Assembly: GCF_034653355.1 (NCBI RefSeq)
Contig: NZ_JAYEER010000004.1
Location: 1,674,001-1,738,000, forward strand
Origin: Nitrospirillum sp034653355
Lineage (GTDB): Bacteria; Pseudomonadota; Alphaproteobacteria; Azospirillales; Azospirillaceae
Length of the DNA: 64,000 bases
Direction of reading: 5' to 3'
Shown: piece after piece, positions 25,258 to 33,410 of the stretch
Numbering within the stretch: position 1 is the first letter of the stretch
Layout of the letters: each line of letters starts with the position of its first letter
The notes under the pieces: generated by a model
Databases searched by the model: none
What the model saw: the letters and a program-made list of their open reading frames with translations, nothing else
Told to the model about the DNA's origin: nothing
Translations under genes and position numbers: made by a program

Positions 25258-26307
25258 CTAGCGCTGGTCCAGCTTCAGCTCGATGCGGCGGTTGCGGGCA
25301 CGGACGTCGGGGGTGTCGCCCGGTTCCAGCGGCTGGAACTCGCCGAAGCCGGTGGAGGCCAGGCGCTCCGGCGCGACACCCTGCTGGATCAGGAACTTCA
25401 CCACCGCCGTGGCGCGGGCTGACGACAGTTCCCAGTTGCTGGCGAAGGCGGGGGTGTGGATGGGCACGGCATCGGTATGGCCGTCCACGCGCAGGATCCA
25501 GTTCAGATCCTTGGGAAATTTCTTGGAGATGTCCAGCAGCGTCTTGGCCAGGCTGGCCAGCTGCTTGCGGCCCCGGTCGCCCAGCTCAGCACTGCCGCTG
25601 TCGAACAGCACCTCGGACTGGAAGACGAAGCGGTCGCCGACGATGCGGATGTCCGGCCGGTCGCCCAGCACCTCGCGCAGCTTGCCGAAGAATTCGGAGC
25701 GGTAGCGGGCCAGTTCCGCCACCTTGCCGGCCAGGGCGGCGTTCAGCCGTTTGCCCAGGTCAACGATCTGGACCTGTTGCTCCTTGTCCTTCTGCTCAGA
25801 CGCCGCCAGCGCGGCGTTCAGCTGCGCCAGTTGCTGGCGGAGCGCCGCCAGCTGCTGGTTCAGCAGGTCGACCTGCGCCTTGGCCTGGGCGCTGACGTTC
25901 TTCTCGTTGTCCAGTTCCGCCTGCTTGGCGCCGGCGGCATCGGTCAGGGCCTGCACCTGGGTGGCCAGGTCGTCCTTGGCCTTGCCGGCCGCGTCGAGGT
26001 CCGCCTGCAACTGGGTGTTCTTGGTCAGCGACGCCTGCAGCTGCTCCGTCAGGGTCGCCATCTCGGCGGCCAGCTTGGCCTTGTCCGCCTGTTCCATGGC
26101 CAATTGGTCGGCCAGCAGCGCGATGCGGCTGGTCAGCTGGGCCAGCGCCTCATCCTTGCCGTGCAGGAGGGAGGTGAGCGCGAACTGTGACAGCACGAAC
26201 ACCATCAGCAGGAAGACGATGACCATGACCAGGGAGGACAGGGCGTCCACCCAACCGGGCCAGATGTCGAGATGGCGGCGCGAGGCCCGCCGGCCGATGC
26301 CCGCCAT
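25258..26307 (-). CDS. MotB-like peptidoglycan-binding protein with long coiled coil
   Basis: A 349-residue inner-membrane protein built like a stator plug subunit. A basic N-terminus is followed by one membrane helix (VDALSSLVMVIVFLLMVFVLSQFAL, residues 20-44) with an Asp at its start (D21), the position of the proton-carrying Asp of MotB/ExbD. A coiled coil rich in Gln/Ala/Leu spans about residues 50-200, and an OmpA/MotB peptidoglycan-binding domain runs from about 215 to the end (VLFDSGSAELG, RVDGHTDAVPI, NWELSSARATAVVKFL). It starts 3 bases after the MotA-like gene. Not the flagellar MotB: no flagellar genes are near. Process unknown. Confidence 0.88.
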   Translation of the reverse strand: MAGIGRRASRRHLDIWPGWVDALSSLVMVIVFLLMVFVLSQFALTSLLHGKDEALAQLTSRIALLADQLAMEQADKAKLAAEMATLTEQLQASLTKNTQLQADLDAAGKAKDDLATQVQALTDAAGAKQAELDNEKNVSAQAKAQVDLLNQQLAALRQQLAQLNAALAASEQKDKEQQVQIVDLGKRLNAALAGKVAELARYRSEFFGKLREVLGDRPDIRIVGDRFVFQSEVLFDSGSAELGDRGRKQLASLAKTLLDISKKFPKDLNWILRVDGHTDAVPIHTPAFASNWELSSARATAVVKFLIQQGVAPERLASTGFGEFQPLEPGDTPDVRARNRRIELKLDQR

Positions 26308-26310
26308 GGC

Positions 26311-27480
26311 TTAGCGCTCCGCCCCTTCGCCCAGCGCCGCGATGGTGCGGGTCAGGATCTTGATCTCGGTACGGATTTCCTGGGTGGACTGGACACGGCC
26401 GGTGGCCACCTCCTCCACCAGGCGGGCGAGGTAGAGGTCCAGGTTGCGCAAGTGGGCGCGGCTGGCATCGTCCAGACCGCCGCCCAAAGACCCCGCTTGT
26501 CCCAACTGGTCCGCCAGGCGCTGCAGCACGGGCCGCATCTCCATCTGGCCTTCCGCCAGGCGCACCATCAGCTGCTGTTCCGCCTTCATCTGGTCCGACA
26601 GGGTGGCCAGCCGTTCCGTCAGCGCCACCAGGTGGTTGTTGGCGTTGCGCCGGTTGTCCTCCCCCTGCGCCATGGTGTACTGCAGCTTCTCGATATTCTC
26701 GGCGGTGGTCTCCAGCAGGGCCTGGATGTAGGCCGGCACCGGCTGGTCGCCCACCTCCACCAGGCCGCCGCCGCCGATGCGGGTGGATCCGGCCAGCCAA
26801 TCCTCCAGATCCATATAGAAGCGGTTCTGCGCCTGCCCGGCCTGCAATTCCAGGAAGCCCAGCACCAGGGAGCCGGCCAGGCCGAACAGGCTGGCGCTGA
26901 AGGCCGTGCCCATGCCGGCCAGGGGGGCGGCCAGGCCCTGCTGCAGTTCCGAGAAGATGGCGACCGCGTCACCATTGCCCATCTTCAGGCCGGAGATCAC
27001 GCCGCCGATGGTGGAGACGGTCTGCAGCAGGCCCCAGAAGGTGCCCAGCAACCCTAAGAAGATCATGAGGCCGATGAGATAGCGGCTGATCTCCCGGCTT
27101 TCGTCCAGGCGGGCGCTGACGCCGTCCAGCAGGGACCGGGTGGCGATGGCCGACAGGGTCAGCCGGCTGCCGCCCATCCCCGCCGTGCCGCCCCGGCCGC
27201 GATCCCCCAGCATGTGGGCCATGGGGGCGAGCAGACGCGGCTGGGTGGAGGAGGCGCCGCCGCCGCGGAAGGTCTCCAACCATTCCACCTCCGGCCGCAG
27301 CAGCAGCGCCTGGCGGAAGATGTAGATGATGCCGATGGCCAGCGCCCCCAGGATCAGGCCGTTCAGGGCGGGATTGGCCATGAAGAACCGCTCCACCTGC
27401 GGGTAGAGCACCCCCATCACCGCGGCGATGGCCGCCAGGAACACACACATGCGGAAAAGATAGGGGGTGGGGCGCGACAC
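26311..27480 (-). CDS. MotA/TolQ/ExbB-like proton-channel protein
   Basis: A 389-residue membrane protein. Two helices at the N-terminus (about 8-30 and 42-65), then two family-core helices with the signatures SRYLIGLMIFLGLLGTFWGLLQTV and GMGTAFSASLFGLAGSLVLGFLEL, then a long cytoplasmic helix-rich tail (about residues 240-389: TAENIEKLQ, NNHLVALTERLATLSDQMKAEQ). The GTG at 27480 has a good AAAGGA site; the first ATG in frame upstream gives unconserved sequence. Pairs with the MotB-like gene 3 bases downstream, forming a non-flagellar stator-like unit. Confidence 0.88.
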   Translation of the reverse strand: MSRPTPYLFRMCVFLAAIAAVMGVLYPQVERFFMANPALNGLILGALAIGIIYIFRQALLLRPEVEWLETFRGGGASSTQPRLLAPMAHMLGDRGRGGTAGMGGSRLTLSAIATRSLLDGVSARLDESREISRYLIGLMIFLGLLGTFWGLLQTVSTIGGVISGLKMGNGDAVAIFSELQQGLAAPLAGMGTAFSASLFGLAGSLVLGFLELQAGQAQNRFYMDLEDWLAGSTRIGGGGLVEVGDQPVPAYIQALLETTAENIEKLQYTMAQGEDNRRNANNHLVALTERLATLSDQMKAEQQLMVRLAEGQMEMRPVLQRLADQLGQAGSLGGGLDDASRAHLRNLDLYLARLVEEVATGRVQSTQEIRTEIKILTRTIAALGEGAER

Positions 27481-27552
27481 GTTTTTTCCTTTATCGCTAT
27501 CGCGGCTTGTCCCGGGACCGGCTGCCACCGTCCCGGACCGCTTGGAGCAGGC

Positions 27553-28389
27553 TCAGTGGATGAAGTTCAGCTCCACCCGGTCGAACGCTTCGGCGGGCAG
27601 GTCCGACCCCTTCCCGGCGCCGCGCACGGCGTCCTTGTCGTCCTGGTCGCCGTTGACGGAGCCCATGGCGTAGATCACCAGGCGCTCCTTGGCCACGCCC
27701 AGGGCCATCAGACGATCCCGCACGGCCATGGCCCGGAACAAGGACAGGCGCCTGGCCGCGGCCTCCCGGTCCAGGGCCGGCAGGGGCGCGAAACCCCGTA
27801 TCTCCAGCCGGCGGTTGGGGTCCTGCCCCAGGCGGCCGGCGATGGCCACCAGCGCCGCTTCCTGCTTCTTGTCCAAGGCGGAGGAGCCGGCGGCGAAGGG
27901 CACGGTCTGGTGATCGGCTTGGGTGGCCGGCGTGCCCTTGTCCACCTTGGTCGTGCCGCGCGGCCGGATGGCGGTGGTGGGCGCGGGGGCGGCCCCATCC
28001 GGTTCCGCGGCGTGGCCGGGCACGGGCGTCGCCTCCGGCTTGGTCAAGGCCTTGGGCATGTCCGGCACCGGCACCACCTTGGGCGTGGGGGCCGCCGGGG
28101 CCCGGCCGACGGTCGGCACCCCCAAATCGCCGGAGCCCGGCGGAGTGATGGCCTTGCCGGACTGGCTGTCCGTGGCTTGCCCCGGGATGGCGGGCGCCGG
28201 CGGCGGCTTGGGCGCCTTTTGCTTGGGCGGTTTCGGCTTGGCCGCCGCCGGCGGCGCGTCCTGCTGCGGATCCGCCTGGCGGGCCGCCGGAGGGGTGTCC
28301 GTCTGCGTCTGGGCGTGAACCGGCGTCGCCAATAATGCAGCGGCCAGAGCAACCATGGCGGGTGTGGAATACATCTTGAAACGACGCAT
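27553..28389 (-). CDS. Secreted proline-rich protein with OmpA-like C-terminal domain
   Basis: About 278 residues. A signal peptide (MVALAAALLATPVHA-Q) is followed by a Pro/Ala/Lys-rich low-complexity region of about 140 residues and a C-terminal OmpA-like fold (VPFAAGSSALDKKQEAALVAIAGRL, RLEIRGFAPLP, AARRLSLFRAMAVRDRLMALGV). The peptidoglycan-binding Asp of the usual GHxD motif is not evident (RGFAPLPALD), so cell-wall binding is uncertain. Start ATG 28389 precedes the signal peptide; 28443 (with an AAAAGG site) and 28374 are alternatives. It lies 72 bases upstream of the MotA-like gene on the same strand and probably belongs to that module. Confidence 0.82.
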   Translation of the reverse strand: MRRFKMYSTPAMVALAAALLATPVHAQTQTDTPPAARQADPQQDAPPAAAKPKPPKQKAPKPPPAPAIPGQATDSQSGKAITPPGSGDLGVPTVGRAPAAPTPKVVPVPDMPKALTKPEATPVPGHAAEPDGAAPAPTTAIRPRGTTKVDKGTPATQADHQTVPFAAGSSALDKKQEAALVAIAGRLGQDPNRRLEIRGFAPLPALDREAAARRLSLFRAMAVRDRLMALGVAKERLVIYAMGSVNGDQDDKDAVRGAGKGSDLPAEAFDRVELNFIH

Positions 28390-28550
28390 GCGAGTGACGA
28401 CTTTCAGCAGGCTGACTAGACCTTGGAAATGTGGCCGATCCATGTTCGGCGCAACCTTTTTATCACCGCCTGGTCCCGCGCGCGCTGTTTCGCAACCCTG
28501 CTCATACCCGCCATTCGCGCCCCTCGGTGAGGCTTGACGGATGCCCAAGA

Positions 28551-28567
28551 TTTAGAATAGTTCTAAT
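28551..28567. promoter_or_regulatory. Irr/ICE-like (Fur-superfamily) operator upstream of glutathione peroxidase
   Basis: TTTAGAA-TAG-TTCTAAT is a near-perfect match to the rhizobial iron control element TTTAGAA-N3-TTCTAAA bound by Irr, with the six-base arms TTAGAA/TTCTAA exactly inverted. It stands in AT-rich DNA 71 bases before the glutathione peroxidase ATG and could also affect the divergent OmpA-like gene. Confidence 0.65.
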
Positions 28568-28637
28568 TTATCGATTAACGCTGACGCCTATCCTGAAGGC
28601 CAGGCCCAAATCAGACCCCCGGCCAGGAGCCCACCCC

Positions 28638-29147
28638 ATGTTGCCCCAGTCGCAAACCGCCGCCGCCGCTTCCGCCCACGCCTTCTCCTTCCAGCGCCTG
28701 GGTGGCAAGGGCGCCGTCCCGCTGGCCGCCTATGCCGGACAGCCGGTGCTGGTCGTCAACACCGCCAGCAACTGCCGCTTCACCAACCAGTATGAGGATC
28801 TGCAGGCGCTGCACGCCAAGTACGGCCCGCGCGGCCTGGTGGTGCTGGGCGTGCCATCCAACGATTTCGGCAAGCAGGAACCGGGATCGGCCTCGGAGAT
28901 CGGCGCCTTCTGCCAGCGCAATTACGGCGTGGAGTTCACCATGGCCGACAAGGAAGTGGTGATCGGCGCCGAAGCGCACCCCTTCTTCAGCTGGCTGGTC
29001 GACGTGGCGGGCGAGGACGCCGCCCCGCGCTGGAACTTCCACAAGTACCTGCTGGGCAAGGACGGCCGCCTGGTGCGCTATTGGTCCTCGGTCTTCCGCC
29101 CGTCCAACGAAGCCATCATCCAGGCGGTGGAACTGGCGCTGGCTTGA
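28638..29147 (+). CDS. Glutathione peroxidase family protein (Cys type)
   Basis: Thiol peroxidase of 169 residues. The peroxidatic Cys sits in VNTASNCRFTNQYEDLQ (canonical NxASxC), with VLGVPSNDFGKQEPGS holding the Gln-containing motif and APRWNFHKYLLGKDG the Trp/Asn of the catalytic tetrad. AGGAG ribosome site 10 bases before ATG 28638. No signal peptide, so cytoplasmic. The Irr/ICE-like box upstream suggests control by iron or peroxide status. Such Cys-type enzymes often use thioredoxin rather than glutathione. Confidence 0.93.
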   Translation: MLPQSQTAAAASAHAFSFQRLGGKGAVPLAAYAGQPVLVVNTASNCRFTNQYEDLQALHAKYGPRGLVVLGVPSNDFGKQEPGSASEIGAFCQRNYGVEFTMADKEVVIGAEAHPFFSWLVDVAGEDAAPRWNFHKYLLGKDGRLVRYWSSVFRPSNEAIIQAVELALA

Positions 29148-29204
29148 TCGCTTGCCCCCCAGGCGCCAGCGCAGTCGCGGCTATTGAAAAAGAAGGAACG
29201 TTCG

Positions 29205-29250
29205 GTTTGAGAACGCCCCCGGTGCCAGCGGCCCGGGGGCGTTTGGCTGT
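29205..29250. terminator. Bidirectional terminator between glutathione peroxidase and mipA
   Basis: AACGCCCCC (29212-29220) pairs with GGGGGCGTT (29235-29243), with CGG/CCG extending the stem. The two genes converge here; short T-runs appear on each side. Confidence 0.65.
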
Positions 29251-30071
29251 CAGAAGCGGTAACCCACCGCTGCGAACGCGCGGGCGCTGGTGGCGGCATA
29301 GGTCACCGGGCTATCGGTCGCATCGCCCAGCAGGCGCTTCACCGTGACGTCACCGGTCACGAACCAATGGTCGGTGACGCGATACCGGGCCAGGGCGCCG
29401 GCGCTGACGTCCTTGAAGCCCGACCCGGCGCTGTAGGCGGCGAAGCCGCTGGCGGCGGCCTGGGCCGGGGTGACGCCGAAATAGGCTTGCATATAGCTGT
29501 CGCTGGCCCAGCTCACGCCGACATGGGGCGTCAGGGTCAGGCGCTCGGCCAGCTTGAGCGGCAGGCCGACGCCACCGGTCAACACCACGCCGTCATTCTG
29601 GTCCCCGGTATACTTCACGGCGGACAGGTCAAGGCTGAGCCGTCCCAACTGATAGGCGCCGAAGACCTTGAAGCCCAGGGACTTGTCCACGTCGCCCATG
29701 CCCTTCAACCGGTCGTCCCCGTAGTTGAAGAGGCCGTTGCCCTTGCTGTCGTTGCGGCCGGGGTCGAAGGTCAGGCCGGCGCCAATGCGGAAATCGCCGT
29801 GATGCCAGTAGGCGCTGAGCCCCTCCGGCCCCATGGTGAGCATGTCGTTATAGCGGACGCTGACCAGCGGCATGGGCACCGCCTGGTAGCGGTCGCTGCC
29901 TTCGTATGTCGGGCGCACGGCCACGCCGCCGCCGACGGTGATGTCCCACACCGGCGGCTGTTGCCGCGACTGGGTGGAGGGCTGGTCGTCCGCCAGGGCG
30001 GGGGCGGCAAGCAAGGTGAAAGCGGACGTCAGGAGGGCGGAGGCGGCAAAAGGGATTTGGCGAGGAAACAT
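29250..30071 (-). CDS. MipA/OmpV family outer-membrane protein
   Basis: A 273-residue outer-membrane beta-barrel. Signal peptide to about residue 27 (AAPALA-DDQ), then WDITVGGGVAVRPTYEGSDRYQAVPMPLVSVRYND, the MipA/OmpV N-terminal signature, amphipathic strands throughout, and a C-terminal aromatic residue (AFAAVGYRF) needed for barrel assembly. The ATG at 30071 fits the signal peptide; the longer frame to 30416 does not. Divergent from an OmpR-type two-component system, which commonly neighbours and controls mipA genes. Confidence 0.92.
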   Translation of the reverse strand: MFPRQIPFAASALLTSAFTLLAAPALADDQPSTQSRQQPPVWDITVGGGVAVRPTYEGSDRYQAVPMPLVSVRYNDMLTMGPEGLSAYWHHGDFRIGAGLTFDPGRNDSKGNGLFNYGDDRLKGMGDVDKSLGFKVFGAYQLGRLSLDLSAVKYTGDQNDGVVLTGGVGLPLKLAERLTLTPHVGVSWASDSYMQAYFGVTPAQAAASGFAAYSAGSGFKDVSAGALARYRVTDHWFVTGDVTVKRLLGDATDSPVTYAATSARAFAAVGYRF

Positions 30072-30201
30072 GGGCGCTTGGCCTCTCACAGGGAAAACGG
30101 CGTCCAGCGGCGGCCCCCAACTGCGCCGACCGCCGGGACGCGCGGATCGTGCCTTCCCAATCTTGGTGGTTGATGTCGTGTTTGCTGCGGCGGCGGCACA
30201 T

Positions 30202-30241
30202 TGTGTCCGGCCTGAAACAATCAGCCGGGACGACGGACACA
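30202..30241. promoter_or_regulatory. Inverted repeat between mipA and the two-component system
   Basis: TGTGTCCG (30202-30209) and CGGACACA (30234-30241) are exact reverse complements, enclosing a second imperfect palindrome (GGCCTGA, TCAGCC). It lies in the shared promoter region and may be a response-regulator site or a leader hairpin of the regulator gene. Confidence 0.4.
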
Positions 30242-30274
30242 GGGCGCGGGGGAGGCGCGTGCTAGCATGCGGCC

Positions 30275-31006
30275 ATGATCCTGACGCCGCCCCCATCCCC
30301 CACCCTGCTGATCGTCGACGACGATGAGGACATCCTGTCCCTGCTGACGCTGTTCTTCCGCAAGCATGGCTACACCGTTCTGGTGGCGGAAAACGGGGCG
30401 GCCATGGCCCAGGCATTGGCGGGCGGCATGGTGGATCTGGTGATCCTGGACATCATGCTGCCCGGGGAGGACGGCTTCAGCCTCTGCCGTAGCTTGCGCG
30501 CCACCTCGCGCGTGCCCGTCATCATGCTGACCGCCATGGCGGACCATACCGACCGGGTGGTGGGGTTGGAGATCGGCGCCGACGATTATCTGACCAAACC
30601 GTTCGATGCCCGGGAGCTATTGGCGCGGGTCAAGGCGGTGCTGCGGCGGACAGGCGAGGCCAGTGGCCGGATGCCGGCGGACGCCCGACCCTACCTCAGC
30701 TTCGCCGGATGGCGGCTGGATGTGGCGCGGCGGGAGCTGCGTTCCGCCGACGGCACGCTGGTCCTGCTGTCGGGCGGGGAATTCGACCTGCTGCTGGCCT
30801 TTGTCGAACACCCTCAGCGCGTGCTGACGCGCGACCAGCTGCTGGACCTGGCGCGCGGCCTGTCGCACGCCGCCTATGACCGCAGCATCGACGTCCAGGT
30901 CAGCCGCCTGCGCCACAAGCTGGAGGACGACCCCAAGAACCCGGCTCTGATCCGGACGGTGCGCAACGGCGGTTATGTCTTCACCCCCGTGGTGAAGCAC
31001 CAATGA
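30275..31006 (+). CDS. OmpR-family response regulator
   Basis: A 243-residue DNA-binding regulator. Receiver domain at residues 10-125 with the acidic pocket DDDED, phospho-acceptor D59 (LVILDIMLPGEDG), Thr in MLTAM and Lys in DYLTKPF. Winged-helix effector domain from about 145 (LSFAGWRLDVARRELR, LSGGEFDLLLAFVEHPQRVLTRDQLL, SIDVQVSRLRHKLEDDPKNP, GYVF). Overlaps the histidine kinase gene by 4 bases. Probably controls mipA and itself. Confidence 0.95.
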   Translation: MILTPPPSPTLLIVDDDEDILSLLTLFFRKHGYTVLVAENGAAMAQALAGGMVDLVILDIMLPGEDGFSLCRSLRATSRVPVIMLTAMADHTDRVVGLEIGADDYLTKPFDARELLARVKAVLRRTGEASGRMPADARPYLSFAGWRLDVARRELRSADGTLVLLSGGEFDLLLAFVEHPQRVLTRDQLLDLARGLSHAAYDRSIDVQVSRLRHKLEDDPKNPALIRTVRNGGYVFTPVVKHQ

Positions 31007-32379
31007 GATGGGCGGCCCGATTCCTGCCCTACCGGCCGCAGGACACCATCGCCCGGCGCTTCGCGCTGACCATCATGGCGGCGGTGACCAGCGCGGCGGT
31101 GCTGAGTGGCATGGTCGTCAGTTTCGCCGGCGCCTGGCTGCAGCCGCCCGCCAATGACGCCGGGCTGGCGCAGGCGGCCATCAGCATCACCCACGCCATA
31201 GATGTCGCCCCACCGGCGCTGCGGCCCGCCCTGGCCGCCGCCACGACCACACGAATTTACCGTGTCGAATGGCACGCGGTGGACGATCCCCTGGCTGCAA
31301 TGCTGCGCCAGAGGGCCGGCCTGAATGATCTTCAGGAGCCGTTGGCGTGGCTGGCGGACCTGAACCCCCGGTCCCTCATGTTCGCGGCGACGGCGGACAG
31401 CCCGGCGGCGGCGCACCTGCATCACGACTTCTTGTCCGACCCCCATCCCAGGTTCCTGGCGATACGGCTAAAGGACGACAGCTGGCTCATCTACGCGCAC
31501 ACCCACCGTGGCCGCGACACCATCGTCCGCGCCCTGCGTGTCGGCATCGTCCTGACCTTCCTGCTGCTGTCGGCGGCCCTGGTGTCGCTGGTCGCGGCCC
31601 GGCAACTGTCACGGCCCATCGAGCGTATCGCCGAGGCCGCCCGGCAGTTCGGCACCAACCCGCAGGCCCCGCCGATTGAGGAAACGGGCCCACGGGAGTT
31701 GCGCGGTGTCATCCGCGCCTTCAACGCCATGCAGGGGCAGATCCAGAAGTTCGTCGGTTATCGCACCGCCATGCTGGCCGCCATCTCGCACGATTTGCGC
31801 ACGCCGTTGACCCGCATGCGGCTGCGTGGCGAGTTCGTGGAGGATGTGGAGCAGCAGGCGCGGCTGTTCCGTGACGTGGATGAGATGCAGGCCATGGTGG
31901 ACGGCGCCCTGGCCTTTTTCCGCGACGACGCGAATGAGGAGGCGGTGACCGCCTTCGACCTGGGCGGGCTGCTGACCATCATCGCCGACGAATATGCCGA
32001 CCAGGGTGTGGCGGTCGCCTACGCGGGCCCCAGCCACGCCGTCTATCGCGGCCGCCCCTTCGCGCTGAAACGGGCCATCACCAACCTGGTCGAGAACGCG
32101 GTGAGGCACGCCACCCCGCCGTCGGTGACGCTGGAAGACCCGCCCGGATCGATGGCCATCATCGTGCGGGACGACGGCCCCGGCATCCCCGAGGACGCGC
32201 TGGAGCAGGTGTTCAGCCCCTTCTTCCGCCTGGACCGCTCCCGCAACCGGGTGACGGGCGGCGTGGGACTGGGCCTGACGGCGGCCCTGGCCATCGTGCG
32301 CGGCCACGGCGGCGACATCACCCTGACCAACCGGCCCGAGGGCGGGTTGGAGGCGCGGGTGACGTTACCGGTCACCTGA
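31003..32379 (+). CDS. Membrane sensor histidine kinase
   Basis: A 458-residue EnvZ/OmpR-pathway kinase. Membrane helices at about 24-45 and 180-202 enclose a periplasmic domain of about 130 residues with no recognised fold. A HAMP segment (RQLSRPIERIAEAARQFGTNPQAPPI) is followed by the H box AAISHDLRTPLTRMRLRGEF (phospho-His), N box NLVENAVRHA, and G boxes DDGPGIPEDALEQVF and GGVGLGLTAALAIVRGHGG. Translationally coupled to the response regulator. Confidence 0.95.
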   Translation: MRWAARFLPYRPQDTIARRFALTIMAAVTSAAVLSGMVVSFAGAWLQPPANDAGLAQAAISITHAIDVAPPALRPALAAATTTRIYRVEWHAVDDPLAAMLRQRAGLNDLQEPLAWLADLNPRSLMFAATADSPAAAHLHHDFLSDPHPRFLAIRLKDDSWLIYAHTHRGRDTIVRALRVGIVLTFLLLSAALVSLVAARQLSRPIERIAEAARQFGTNPQAPPIEETGPRELRGVIRAFNAMQGQIQKFVGYRTAMLAAISHDLRTPLTRMRLRGEFVEDVEQQARLFRDVDEMQAMVDGALAFFRDDANEEAVTAFDLGGLLTIIADEYADQGVAVAYAGPSHAVYRGRPFALKRAITNLVENAVRHATPPSVTLEDPPGSMAIIVRDDGPGIPEDALEQVFSPFFRLDRSRNRVTGGVGLGLTAALAIVRGHGGDITLTNRPEGGLEARVTLPVT

Positions 32380-32400
32380 CCCGTCCGCCTGAAACGACAA

Positions 32401-32428
32401 TCGGCCCGGACGCTGACGCCCGGGCCGA
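32401..32428. terminator. Hairpin between convergent kinase and phosphatase genes
   Basis: TCGGCCCGG pairs with CCGGGCCGA around ACGCTGACGC. Strong 9-bp stem between convergent genes, but without a clear T-run on either side, so termination is likely rather than certain. Confidence 0.5.
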
Positions 32429-32457
32429 TCGCGAAAACCGGACAAAACCGACGATGC

Positions 32458-33270
32458 TCAGCTGGCGGCCTTCTTCTTGCCGGCGTTGCGCAGCAGGGTG
32501 CCCAGCGGCAGGTGCAGGTGCGAATTGGCGGCCAGCACGCTGGCGCCGCTCTGCGGCAGCTTGCCGCCGCCGATTTCGGTGGCGAAGCCGCCGGCCTCGG
32601 TCACCATCAGCAGGCCGGCGGCCACGTCCCAGGGCTTCAGGCTGGTCTCGAAGAAGCCGTCGAAGCGGCCGGCGGCGACATAGGCCAGGTCCAGGGCGGC
32701 GGCACCCAGGCGACGGACGCCGGCCACCTCGCCCATCACGGCCTGCAGCTGCGGCAGGTAGGCGGCATGGTCGCCATGGCCCTTGAAGGGAATGCCGGTG
32801 GCGATCAGGGCATCGGGCAGGTTGCGGCGGGCGGAAACGCGCAGGCGGGTGTGGTTGAGGAAGGCGCCGGCGCCCTTTTCCGCCCAGAACATCTCGTCAT
32901 GCACCGGCTCGTACACCACGCCGGCGACGATCTCGCCCTCCTTCTCCAACGCGATGGTGATGGCCCAGTGCGGCAGGCCGTGCAGGAAGTTGGTGGTGCC
33001 GTCCAGCGGGTCGACGATCCAGCGGTGTGACGGGTCGCTGCCGGCGACGGCGCCCGTCTCCTCCAGCAGGAAGCCGAAGCTGGGACGGGCCTTGGCCAGT
33101 TCCTCGCGGATGATGTTTTCCGACTTGCGGTCGGCGGCGGACACGAAGTCCGCCGGGCCCTTGCGGGAAACCTGCAGCTGCTCCACCTCGCCGAAGTCGC
33201 GCACCAGGGCGCGGCCCGCCTTCTCGGCGGCTTTGGTCATGACGTTGAGGATAGCGGAACGGGCGGCCAT
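32458..33270 (-). CDS. Inositol monophosphatase family protein (SuhB-like)
   Basis: Mg-dependent phosphatase of 270 residues. Metal-binding motifs: the first-Glu region GFLLEETG, the DPLDGTTNFLHGLP signature (about residues 88-101) and the C-terminal KPWDVAAGLLMVTEAGG. Family members act on inositol phosphate and, as SuhB, in rRNA transcription; the sequence alone does not separate these. It lies downstream of efp on the same strand but behind a terminator. Confidence 0.93.
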   Translation of the reverse strand: MAARSAILNVMTKAAEKAGRALVRDFGEVEQLQVSRKGPADFVSAADRKSENIIREELAKARPSFGFLLEETGAVAGSDPSHRWIVDPLDGTTNFLHGLPHWAITIALEKEGEIVAGVVYEPVHDEMFWAEKGAGAFLNHTRLRVSARRNLPDALIATGIPFKGHGDHAAYLPQLQAVMGEVAGVRRLGAAALDLAYVAAGRFDGFFETSLKPWDVAAGLLMVTEAGGFATEIGGGKLPQSGASVLAANSHLHLPLGTLLRNAGKKKAAS

Positions 33271-33321
33271 GGGGTGTCCCTTTTGATCTCATCACAAGGC
33301 GGGTCCCCGGGGGACCGCCCT

Positions 33322-33368
33322 ACCATAAAAGCCGAGAGCGAATTCCACCGGAAGGCGGAATTCGCTCT
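33322..33368 (-). terminator. Rho-independent terminator after efp
   Basis: A perfect 12-bp stem, AGAGCGAATTCC (33335-33346) with GGAATTCGCTCT (33357-33368), loop of 10 bases, followed on the minus strand by CGGCTTTTATGG. Ends the efp transcript before the phosphatase gene. Confidence 0.75.
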
Positions 33369-33410
33369 GGCAACGAACCAGCCACCCGAAGGCGGCAGCG
33401 GGAAGGAGGC

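Noticed and set aside
25258..28389. Zorya-type defence system
   Set aside because: Only the MotAB-like pair is present; no ZorC/ZorD helicase or ZorE nuclease gene is adjacent.
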